This document shows, in pieces, positions 1-7,264 of a stretch of 64,000 bases of DNA. A program made the translations under genes and the position numbers. Origin of the DNA: Chondromyces crocatus (GTDB lineage Bacteria; Myxococcota_A; Polyangia; Polyangiales; Polyangiaceae). Within the stretch, counting starts at the first letter, position 1. Each line of letters begins with the position of its first letter. The notes under the pieces were generated by a model. That model worked only from the letters and a program-made list of their open reading frames with translations, was not told the origin of the DNA and made no database searches. The DNA is taken from positions 2,742,001 through 2,806,000 of the forward strand of contig NZ_CP012159.1 in the NCBI RefSeq assembly GCF_001189295.1, given 5' to 3'.

Positions 1-110
1 GTGTGGCTCGTCTCGTTCGTGCCCTGACGTCTGCGCCGCATGCCTCGACCTCTTGCGGGAGCAGCGGCCGGTCCGCGGCCGGCCCAGGTCTTCGCCTCCT
101 GACCCGCTGG

Positions 111-1589
111 CTACTCCGTCACGTCGAACGACACCCGCCCCACGAGCTGCCCGTCCTCCGTCTCCACATCGACCGCCCAGTGCCCCTTGAGCCGCTCCGG
201 TAGCTGCCGCCCGGTGAGCGACGACTGGAGCCGCACCGTCGCCTCCGGCCCCTGCACCGCCGAGGTCTCCTCCGGCGCGCGGTAGATCTCCTCCCCGTTC
301 AGCCGCCACACGTGGTGCAGCTTGTCCCCCTTGCCTCCCGGCATCGCCACGTCCGTGACCGCCAGGAGCTTCTCGATCACCGACGCATGCAGCGTCTTCA
401 CCTCCATCGCGAGCCGCCCATCCGGCAGCGTCAGCGGCCCGACCGCCGCCGACGACAGGTGCATCGGCACCGGCGGGATGATCGCGCGCGTCCCGTACGC
501 GAGCCCCGTCCCGCCCACGAGCGCCGTCAGCAGCAGCGCCACCCCACCCGGACTTCGCAGCGCTCCGAGCGGCAGGTGCAGCATCGTGAACCCGAGCACC
601 GCGATGCCCGCCGCCCACAGCAGCGTGAACAGCGTGCGCGTGTTCGGCAAGAGCGCCGGGATCACCAGGTTCAGGCACGCGAACAGCGTCACCCCGTAGA
701 AGATCGACGCCAGGATCTTCCACCGCATCAGCACACGATCGAAGACCAGATCCAGCGTCGAGAGCACCGCACACCCACCGAGCAGCAGCACGAACCAGCG
801 GTTCGGCGCATCCAGCGTCGCGCTCTTCCAGTAGAACGGCAGCAGGAAGAACAGCATGCCCTGGTAGAGGTTCTTCAGGACATAGGTCATCACCAGGAAC
901 CGCAGCCGCGCCGTGCGCCACGCCGTTGCGAAGTCCTGCCGCGCACCCGAGCCGAAGAGCCGGAAGAACAGCACCACCACCAGCCACGCGATGCCCACGG
1001 TGACTGCCAGCCACCGCGCCCGCTCGAAGCCCTTCTGTGCGTAGCTCACCACGAACGCGCCGAGCCCCAGCGCGTACGCCGTGTGCAGCCACCACAGCTT
1101 GTTGGCGTGCTTCTTCAGCAGCCACTGCGCGTTCGCCTTGAAGCCCTTGGGCGCATCCTCGTCGTCTTCGTCGACGACCGGCTGGCTGTTCGGATGCGAC
1201 CCCTGCGGCATCCGGGGCGACGCCATGCGCGTCGGATCGTCATGGAAATCCTGCCGCGACCCGGCCCGGGGCGGCATGTACCGCGTGGGATCCTCCTGGC
1301 CGTCACGGTTGCCCGGCATGAGCTGGGTGGGGTCGTCATGTCCCACGTCCGGCGCCGGCCGGGGCGCCGCGCTGCCCGGGTCGAGGGGACCAGGAGCGCG
1401 CTGGAGGTCGGCCTCGGTGCTCGCGTGGCTGTTCGGATCCGGGGCCGGCAACGAAGGATCGCTGGCCTGAGGACGGCGGAGGGCCTGCCGGATCGCGGCG
1501 GGATCGGCGAGTTCCCCGTCGGGCTGGTAGACGACGGTCGGGGGATCCCACGACGACTGGGCGCGGCGGCGCGGCTCGTGCTCGCTCAT
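111..1589 (-). CDS. DUF5924/DUF2914-like multi-pass membrane protein
   Basis: 492-aa protein of unknown function. Residues 1 to about 160 are polar, low-complexity and rich in Pro, Asp and Arg, with recurring D-D-P-T-R/Q motifs, and are probably a disordered cytoplasmic tail. They are followed by about seven hydrophobic segments. The C-terminal ~110 residues form a soluble domain with a H-V-W-R-L-N-G-E-E-I core and a late W-x-V-D-V-E-T-E-D-G stretch, which resembles DUF2914 (often placed after sugar-binding or membrane modules). The reading frame runs open further upstream, but that extension overlaps the ATP-grasp gene and lacks its amino-acid character, so the ATG at 1589 is chosen. It lies 139 bp after the preceding gene and may be the last gene of that operon. 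The family assignment is from memory of the motif pattern. Confidence 0.75.
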   Translation of the reverse strand: MSEHEPRRRAQSSWDPPTVVYQPDGELADPAAIRQALRRPQASDPSLPAPDPNSHASTEADLQRAPGPLDPGSAAPRPAPDVGHDDPTQLMPGNRDGQEDPTRYMPPRAGSRQDFHDDPTRMASPRMPQGSHPNSQPVVDEDDEDAPKGFKANAQWLLKKHANKLWWLHTAYALGLGAFVVSYAQKGFERARWLAVTVGIAWLVVVLFFRLFGSGARQDFATAWRTARLRFLVMTYVLKNLYQGMLFFLLPFYWKSATLDAPNRWFVLLLGGCAVLSTLDLVFDRVLMRWKILASIFYGVTLFACLNLVIPALLPNTRTLFTLLWAAGIAVLGFTMLHLPLGALRSPGGVALLLTALVGGTGLAYGTRAIIPPVPMHLSSAAVGPLTLPDGRLAMEVKTLHASVIEKLLAVTDVAMPGGKGDKLHHVWRLNGEEIYRAPEETSAVQGPEATVRLQSSLTGRQLPERLKGHWAVDVETEDGQLVGRVSFDVTE

Positions 1590-1728
1590 GCGGAAGCGGC
1601 AGCGTAGCCCATCCGGCCGGTGGCGTTCCCACTCTGCTGGGATTCTCGCCGGCCGAGCTGGCGCGGTCGACGCTGGACCCCCCGCAGGACCGGATTCCAC
1701 GGCCCTCCGCAGCGCTCCCGCTGCCCCC

Positions 1729-2628
1729 TCAGGGAAGGTCGAGATCCGGGCGCCGGGGCGACATGCCCGTGGCCCAGCCCATGGTGTAGCGGGCGTTGAT
1801 CTCGCAGCGGGGATTGAAGTGGAAGTGCTGATCCCCATCGCGCCAGCGAAACGCATCGATGCCGAACGGGCCGAAGTACCCCGCGGCCGCGAGGGCCTGG
1901 CCGGTGTCGTGCAGCGCCTGGTGGAGGGCGGTGGCCTCGGCAGGCGCCAGGTCACCGGGAGAGGCGCGCTCGGTCGAGAGCCAGGTGCCTCGCTCGTCGC
2001 AGCGCTGGAGACAGGCGACGCCGACGACCAGCTCCCCCGCCGCGGTCAGATGCCCGTGCTGACTGAAGTCGCCGCAGCGATCGACCCAGGGTTCGACCTG
2101 GAGCCCCTGACCGTGCCGCTCCAGGGACGCGATGACCCAGGCCCGCGTCGGCGCATCGATCGGCCCCGTAGGGATGCGCAGTCGGCCACGCCCGGCGAAA
2201 CCGAAGGAGCGCTTGAGAAGCCAGAGCGCGGTGGGCGAGGGGAGGGCGACGGCCTGCGCGACCTCGTCGACGGTGGTGGCGAAGCATGCGCCCGGCAGCA
2301 TCTGACCGAGTTCCGCGCAGAAACGGCGGTGGTTGACGCGGCGGAGGACATCGAGCGGCGGCGCGGGCGGCGGGGTGGCGCCCGCCTCGCGGAGGAGCCG
2401 GAGGGCGCGAGGCGTGGGACACCAGGCGCGGCCCGGCAGCGCCGAGACGAGACGGTGGCGTGCCCCATCGGGCCAGAGCAAATGATCGTCGGGCCCGAGG
2501 AGCGGGCCGATGCGCTCGGCGAGGGGACGCAGCCTGGCGCTCACCGAGGCGCTGGGCGTGTAGCCGGCAGGCCGCGCGAGTTCCTCGTCGGCGTCGAGGT
2601 TCAGGAGCCAGGCGCGGGGGGTGACCAT
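1729..2628 (-). CDS. ATP-grasp domain protein
   Basis: 299-aa protein with an ATP-grasp layout. A nucleotide-binding strand W-L-L-K-R-S-F-G-F-A-G-R-G-R is followed by a hinge L-Q-V-E-P-W-V-D-R and a metal/ATP site G-P-F-G-I-D-A-F-R-W, ending in F-N-P-R-C-E-I-N-A-R. ATP-grasp enzymes join a carboxylate to an amine or thiol through an acyl-phosphate; no substrate can be named here. The ATG at 2628 is chosen because the upstream extension in this frame overlaps the ferritin-like gene by more than 100 bp. With this start the overlap is 28 bp, suggesting translational coupling. Sharing an operon with a diiron-type protein suggests a small modification pathway, which is inference. Confidence 0.8.
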   Translation of the reverse strand: MVTPRAWLLNLDADEELARPAGYTPSASVSARLRPLAERIGPLLGPDDHLLWPDGARHRLVSALPGRAWCPTPRALRLLREAGATPPPAPPLDVLRRVNHRRFCAELGQMLPGACFATTVDEVAQAVALPSPTALWLLKRSFGFAGRGRLRIPTGPIDAPTRAWVIASLERHGQGLQVEPWVDRCGDFSQHGHLTAAGELVVGVACLQRCDERGTWLSTERASPGDLAPAEATALHQALHDTGQALAAAGYFGPFGIDAFRWRDGDQHFHFNPRCEINARYTMGWATGMSPRRPDLDLP

Positions 2629-3560
2629 GCGGCGAGCGCGTCGATGAACGCCTCCGAGAAGCCAGCGCGGGCGCGATCGGCCCGGTTCAGCGGCGCGCCG
2701 CGCATCACCAGGGGCGTGAGGGGATAGGGGAGATGACGGCTCCACGTGGTGAAGTCGTCCAAGGCTTCGTCAGCGCCGCCAACGCCGGAGCCCGCGTCGG
2801 AGCCCACCTGCGTGAAGCGCTGGAACCAGTGCACCGCGAAGTGGACGTGCGGGATCTCCTCGGCGCAGACCTTGGCCTGGAGCGCAGCGCCCACCTCGTC
2901 ACCGATGGCGCGGAAGCGCTCGGCGAAACGCGCCGCGTGATCGAGGTTCCCCCCTTCGAGGCCCATGCCGAGCGTCGCCGTGAAGGCTGCCGGGGTCGTC
3001 GCCGACGGGACCCGCTGCCAGAACCAGTCGCGCACAGGGAAGTCGCCGAACCCGTAGCCGAGCGTCGCGAGGTAGTCGGCATACATCGTCATGTGCCGCA
3101 GCTCGTCGCCCGCGATGTGCAGCAAGCCCCGGCGGAAGGCGCGCGGCGTGTCGGGGAACGCGAGGAGCGCCCAGCACATCAGCTCCGCGGCTTGCAGCTC
3201 GTGGTGCAGGAAGGTGTGGATGAGCTGCGCCCGACGCGCGGGCGTCCGGAGCGCCTCGGGCCCGGGACTCTTGGGGGCGCGCGCCGTGATCTGGAGCGCA
3301 GCGGGCCGGCCCGGTCGCGTGAGGCGTCTCGGGGGCGGCGACTCCTCCCAGGTCCCGGGGAGTGCCGGAGGTCGCTGCTTGTACTCGAGATCGGTGGTGA
3401 GCACGTAGTCCCAGGCCCAGCGCTCCACGGTGCCCACGGGCGGCGCCTCGCTGGCCGGCACGTCGCACGCAGACCCCTCGCTGGCCAGCAGCTCGCGCAC
3501 AGGCCCCTCACGGGCCGGCGGTTCGCTCGCGGAGGGCTCGCCCGCAGAACGCTCGCTCAT
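2601..3560 (-). CDS. DUF455 family ferritin-like protein
   Basis: 319-aa protein of the DUF455 family, a ferritin-like four-helix fold thought to hold a diiron or similar metal centre. Candidate ligands are visible in order: H-E-L-Q-A-A-E-L in the first helix, G-D-E-L-R-H (ExxH), and A-E-E-I-P-H-V-H-F (another E..H pair). The first ~45 residues are a low-complexity Ala/Ser/Glu/Pro/Arg tract with several near-copies of an A-S-E-x-P-A-R-E-type unit, probably disordered. The start ATG shares four bases with the stop of the upstream gene (ATGA at 3557-3560). The biochemical role of DUF455 proteins is not established to my knowledge. Confidence 0.85.
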   Translation of the reverse strand: MSERSAGEPSASEPPAREGPVRELLASEGSACDVPASEAPPVGTVERWAWDYVLTTDLEYKQRPPALPGTWEESPPPRRLTRPGRPAALQITARAPKSPGPEALRTPARRAQLIHTFLHHELQAAELMCWALLAFPDTPRAFRRGLLHIAGDELRHMTMYADYLATLGYGFGDFPVRDWFWQRVPSATTPAAFTATLGMGLEGGNLDHAARFAERFRAIGDEVGAALQAKVCAEEIPHVHFAVHWFQRFTQVGSDAGSGVGGADEALDDFTTWSRHLPYPLTPLVMRGAPLNRADRARAGFSEAFIDALAAWSPPAPGS

Positions 3561-3784
3561 CCGCCGTATCCGCGTGCCGCACCGAGGCGCTGGAGGATGC
3601 GCTGGAGTTCGTCGACGCTCATGTCCATGCGCTCGACGACGCGCCCGTACAGCATCGCCGTGGGCACGTTCCGACCTCGCCGCTCCACTTGCAGCTCGGC
3701 GAGCGTGTACAGCACCACGCGCTCGGCCCGGGTGAGGCCATCGCGCACGTCAGGGATGGTGTCGAGGGAAGAACGGCGGCTCAT
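3557..3784 (-). CDS. Small conserved-looking hypothetical protein
   Basis: 75-aa charged protein predicted to be mostly helical, with a central segment A-E-R-V-V-L-Y-T-L-A-E-L-Q-V-E and a C-terminal S-V-D-E-L-Q-R-I-L-Q-R-L-G. The helix-turn-helix-like spacing (Y-T-L-A-E-L ... A-M-L-Y-G-R-V-V ... S-V-D-E-L-Q-R) would fit a small winged-helix or adaptor protein, but no family is recognised. Its start overlaps the stop of the upstream lipoprotein by one base (TGATG), and its stop overlaps the DUF455 start by four bases. Both couplings argue strongly that it is a real gene. Confidence 0.7.
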   Translation of the reverse strand: MSRRSSLDTIPDVRDGLTRAERVVLYTLAELQVERRGRNVPTAMLYGRVVERMDMSVDELQRILQRLGAARGYGG

Positions 3785-4188
3785 CAGGGGGATTGCTGGG
3801 GCGAGACGGTGACGGGGATGCTCACCAGACCCGACCGCCCGGCGATGCTCACGCCCATCCTGCCCGATCCGACATCCTCGGCAAGCAGCACGAAGCTCCT
3901 CGGCTCGGTGCTCGTCTCGTCGTCGTTCTCGCGCTCGAGGACCCGGACCAGAGGAAAGGCGTCGAGCAGGAGCCTACCGTCGAGCTCCTCGTCATCGGCC
4001 AGCGCGGTGACGGTCACGGCGATGGCCGTCCCGTGGACCATCGAAAGCCCCTCCTGGCTGAAGGTGGCCTCGAAGGGAGGCGGGGCGTCGAACTCCACCT
4101 CGAGGGTGTCGAAATCAGGCACACACCCGACGACCGAGAACCCAGCGAGCGCGACGACCGCCGCCTGGAAGAGCTTGCCTTGGCTCAC
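3784..4188 (-). CDS. Small lipoprotein
   Basis: 134-aa exported lipoprotein. The N-terminus (residues 1-22) is a signal peptide with lipobox V-V-G-C, so Cys22 is the likely acylated residue. The mature part has alternating hydrophobic strands and no cysteines, suggesting a small beta-sandwich. The start is GTG at 4186-4188, sharing four bases (GTGA) with the stop of the upstream lipoprotein gene. No enzymatic motif is visible. It is probably made together with the 251-aa lipoprotein and may interact with it at the outer membrane. Confidence 0.75.
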   Translation of the reverse strand: MSQGKLFQAAVVALAGFSVVGCVPDFDTLEVEFDAPPPFEATFSQEGLSMVHGTAIAVTVTALADDEELDGRLLLDAFPLVRVLERENDDETSTEPRSFVLLAEDVGSGRMGVSIAGRSGLVSIPVTVSPQQSP

Positions 4189-4940
4189 GGGTCACCTCCA
4201 CCGACCAGCACGGTCGTCTCCAGGGCGCCGACGGTCGCCGTGATCGGGCCGGTGCCGTTGATCTGCACCTCGACCACGTTGTCCGAGGGCGCGGAGAGGA
4301 AGGCGACCACGTCGGGATCGCCGCGCCACGTCACGGGCAGCGCCCCGGCGAGGATTCGCCCGTCCTCGGTCGCGGGCACCACGCGCAGGAACGTCCTGCC
4401 GGTCAGGCCCGTCGGCGCATCCACCTCCAGCTCCACATCGAGACCGCCGACGTTTGCCGAGACCCCGCCCTGGATCCGCTCCGGCAGGTTGGTGTTGGTC
4501 TCGGTCTGCGACACACGGATCGTCTTCGCCTCCTCGAACCGGACGTGGACGAGATCCATCGCCGTGTTGCCATCCATCGCCACGAGCGCCGCGACCCCGG
4601 GCGCCATCGCCTGGAAGACCGTCTCCTCGGACGTCACGAAGTCGTTCGCCGTGTCGATCGTGTACGGCCCGACGTCGTACGTATCGTTGCTCTCGAAGTC
4701 GATCGAGAACCGTCCCCCCACGGCCACGGGAGGGAACGCCCCCGTCGCGACGTCGATGTCACCGCGCGTCGCCTTGTCGTCGCACTGCGCGTCCGAGTCC
4801 CCTGCGCACAGGTAATAGAAGACGCCGTTGCCCAGCTCTCCGGCGATCCCCTGGCGCCCGTCTCCTTCCGAGCAGCCAGCCACCAACGGCAGCAACAGCA
4901 GCAAGGGTGAAAGGCGCGCTCGTCTCGACAGGCGTCTCAT
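4185..4940 (-). CDS. Secreted lipoprotein, IPT/cadherin-like beta-rich
   Basis: 251-aa lipoprotein. Arg-rich start, hydrophobic core L-L-L-L-L-P-L-V and lipobox V-A-G-C mark a type II signal peptide of about 23 residues. The rest is rich in V, T, D and G with repeated strand-like segments, as in Ig-like secreted proteins, and no catalytic motif. It is the first gene of the overlapping minus-strand run (lipoprotein, lipoprotein, small protein, DUF455, ATP-grasp). The ~190 bp upstream, shared with the divergent glycosyltransferase gene, should hold the promoter. Confidence 0.72.
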   Translation of the reverse strand: MRRLSRRARLSPLLLLLPLVAGCSEGDGRQGIAGELGNGVFYYLCAGDSDAQCDDKATRGDIDVATGAFPPVAVGGRFSIDFESNDTYDVGPYTIDTANDFVTSEETVFQAMAPGVAALVAMDGNTAMDLVHVRFEEAKTIRVSQTETNTNLPERIQGGVSANVGGLDVELEVDAPTGLTGRTFLRVVPATEDGRILAGALPVTWRGDPDVVAFLSAPSDNVVEVQINGTGPITATVGALETTVLVGGGDP

Positions 4941-5132
4941 GCAACGACCTCGTGGGCGCTGTCGTCACGCCTCGAGGGAGACGTCGACGTTGCCGTGGAA
5001 AGGATTGACTCCACCCTAGGAGGACTGCCGATGGAGGGTCAACAGCCCGGGGCGTCTGCCTCGTGCTGGAATGCCTCCATGGACGCGACCTGCTGGGCGT
5101 CGCGCCGGATCCAGGGCATAACATCTGCGCCA

Positions 5133-6437
5133 GTGCGTCCCTTTCTCCTCATCTCCCCGGGCTTCGCGCCCCAGGCCGCCGTCGGCGTCTACCGCTGGGT
5201 CAAGATCGCGCGCCACCTCCCGCGCCTCGGCTGGCGACCCATCGTCCTCGCGGCCACCTTCCCCGAGGACCCGCGCGACCCTGCCTTGCTCGATGCGCTC
5301 CCGCCCGAGGTCGAGATCGTCGAGGACTACCTCTCTCCCCGCCTGCTCGCGCTGCGTGGCCACCGCGAACCCCCCGCGAGCGGCACGCTGCCGGAGCGCC
5401 AGCTCGGCGGCCACCGCCCCTTCCGTCACCTCGGTGACCGCTGCGTCCCTCACGCGCTCCACGCATCCACCGCCGCCGTGGAACTCGCCCGACGCGTCGG
5501 CGCCGAAGCCGTCGTCGTCAACGCCGGCCCCTTCTCCGCCATCCCCGTCGGCCTGCGCGTCAAGGAGGCCCTCGGCCTCCCGCTCGTCCTCGACTTCCGC
5601 GACCCCTGGAGCCTCCACGAGAGCGGCGACGACCCCACGCTCCCCCTCGCCGACCGCGCCCGCCGCGCCGTCGTGGCCCGGCTCGAACGCCGCTACCTGC
5701 GCCGCGCCGACCACCTCGTTCTCAACACCCGCCGCACCTTCGACGCCTACCGCGCCCGCTACCCGGACCTCGGCGACCGCTTCTCCTTCGTGCGCAACTG
5801 CTTCGACCTCGACCTCTACACCCCCGCCCCCACCGCGCCGCCCCCACCGCCGGATGCGCCTTCCGCCCCGGCCCGCCCCTTGACCCTCGTCCACCTCGGC
5901 GCCTTGCGCCCCGACACCGCGATCGACGACCTCGCCACCGCGCTCCGCCGCCTCATCGACACCGAGCGCCTCGCCCCCGGCGAGATCGTCCTGCGCCAGA
6001 TCGGCCGCATGTCCACCGTGGAGCGCGACCTCTTCGACTCCCTGGGCCTCTCCCCCTTCGTCGAGATCGTCCCCCCCATCCCGCAAGGCGACGTGCTGAC
6101 CGCGCTCCGGAGCGCGCACCTCCTCGTTGCGAAGATCACCGCTCAGATCACCCTGCGCATGAACTCCAAGCTCTACGACTACCTCGCCTCGGGCATGCCC
6201 ATCCTGAGCATCGCCGCGAACCCCGAAGTCGACGAACTGCTCACCCATCGCCCCGACCACGCCCGCGTCCAGCCCGGTGACATCGACGGCATCACCCGCG
6301 TCCTCGCCGACCACCTCGCCCGTCACCGCGCCACCCGCGCCCTCCCCGAGCCCGCGCCCGCCCCCGAAGAGCACAGCGCCGCCGCGGCTGCCAAGCGGAT
6401 GGCCGCCATCCTGGAGCGCGTGACCCCCGCCCGCTGA
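5133..6437 (+). CDS. Glycosyltransferase family 4-like protein
   Basis: 434-aa GT-B type glycosyltransferase. The N-terminal domain begins F-L-L-I-S-P-G-F-A-P, as in many family-4 enzymes, with V-L-D-F-R-D-P-W about 135 residues in, a motif common to this group. The C-terminal nucleotide-sugar domain includes L-T-L-V-H-L-G-A-L-R and K-L-Y-D-Y-L-A-S-G-M-P-I-L. It should transfer a sugar from an activated donor to a polysaccharide or lipid acceptor; neither is identifiable. The frame is open from 4995, but the GTG at 5133 starts exactly where family homology begins and is preferred. An alpha/beta hydrolase gene follows after nine bases. Confidence 0.82.
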   Translation: MRPFLLISPGFAPQAAVGVYRWVKIARHLPRLGWRPIVLAATFPEDPRDPALLDALPPEVEIVEDYLSPRLLALRGHREPPASGTLPERQLGGHRPFRHLGDRCVPHALHASTAAVELARRVGAEAVVVNAGPFSAIPVGLRVKEALGLPLVLDFRDPWSLHESGDDPTLPLADRARRAVVARLERRYLRRADHLVLNTRRTFDAYRARYPDLGDRFSFVRNCFDLDLYTPAPTAPPPPPDAPSAPARPLTLVHLGALRPDTAIDDLATALRRLIDTERLAPGEIVLRQIGRMSTVERDLFDSLGLSPFVEIVPPIPQGDVLTALRSAHLLVAKITAQITLRMNSKLYDYLASGMPILSIAANPEVDELLTHRPDHARVQPGDIDGITRVLADHLARHRATRALPEPAPAPEEHSAAAAAKRMAAILERVTPAR

Positions 6438-6446
6438 AGGACCCCC

Positions 6447-7262
6447 ATGACCGACCCCACCCCCCTCCAGCTCTCCCGCATCGACCGCGGCCACGGCACC
6501 CCCGTCCTCCTCGTCCACAGCAGCGGCATGTCCTCGCGCCAGTGGACCCGCCTCGTCGACCGCCTCGCCGACCACCACCGCGCCATCGCGCCGGACCTCC
6601 TCGGCTACGGCAAGAACCCCCCCTGGCCTGCCGACCAGCCCTTCGACCTCCGCCTCGACCGCGACGCCATCGCTGCCCTCGCCACCGAGCTGGGCGGCCC
6701 CGTGCACCTCGTCGGCCATTCCTACGGCGCCCTCATCGCCCTCCTCGTCGCCATGGAGACCCAGGTCCCCGTGCGCTCCCTCTCCCTCTTCGAACCCGTC
6801 GCCTTCGGCATCCTCCACGCCACGGCCGACCAGGCCGGCCTCGCCGACCTCGACACCGCCCAGTCCCCCGCCTTCCTCGACGAGACCACCGGCGGCGACG
6901 AAGCCTGGCTCAACGCCTTCATCGACTACTGGAGCGGCCCTGGCGCCTGGAACGCCCTCCCCGCCACCGCCCGCAACGAGTTCCTCCGCGTCGGCCGCAA
7001 AGCCTTCCTGGAGGTCCGCTCCCTCATGCACCTCCGCGCGCCCCTCGACGCCTTTCGCGCCATCCGCACGCCCACCCTGCTCCTCACCGGCTCCGCCTCC
7101 ACCGTCGCTGCCCGCCGCGTCGCCGTGCAGCTCGCCGAGCACCTCCCCGCCGCCGAACTCCAGATCCTCGACGACGTCGGCCACATGGGCCCGCTCACCC
7201 ACGCCGACCTCGTGAACGCCCGCATCCGCGCGCACATCGAGCGCGTCGAAGCTGCCGGCTGA
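6447..7262 (+). CDS. Alpha/beta hydrolase
   Basis: 271-aa alpha/beta-hydrolase. The oxyanion region V-L-L-V-H-S-S-G-M-S-S is followed by the nucleophile elbow G-H-S-Y-G (Ser92). The catalytic His is probably His246 in D-D-V-G-H-M-G-P. After the strand L-L-L-T-G-S-A-S the usual acid position is not obvious, so the Asp may lie elsewhere. Length and W-x-x-L-V-D-R-L-A spacing fit small-ester or C-C bond hydrolases; the substrate is unknown. Nine bases downstream of the glycosyltransferase, it is probably co-transcribed. It is convergent with the next gene, whose stop lies only two bases away. Confidence 0.85.
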   Translation: MTDPTPLQLSRIDRGHGTPVLLVHSSGMSSRQWTRLVDRLADHHRAIAPDLLGYGKNPPWPADQPFDLRLDRDAIAALATELGGPVHLVGHSYGALIALLVAMETQVPVRSLSLFEPVAFGILHATADQAGLADLDTAQSPAFLDETTGGDEAWLNAFIDYWSGPGAWNALPATARNEFLRVGRKAFLEVRSLMHLRAPLDAFRAIRTPTLLLTGSASTVAARRVAVQLAEHLPAAELQILDDVGHMGPLTHADLVNARIRAHIERVEAAG

Positions 7263-7264
7263 CC

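Noticed and set aside
62-90. GC-rich palindrome (GGCCGGTCCGCGGCCGGCC) as terminator after the first gene
   Set aside because: No T-tract on either strand and such palindromes are frequent by chance at this GC content.
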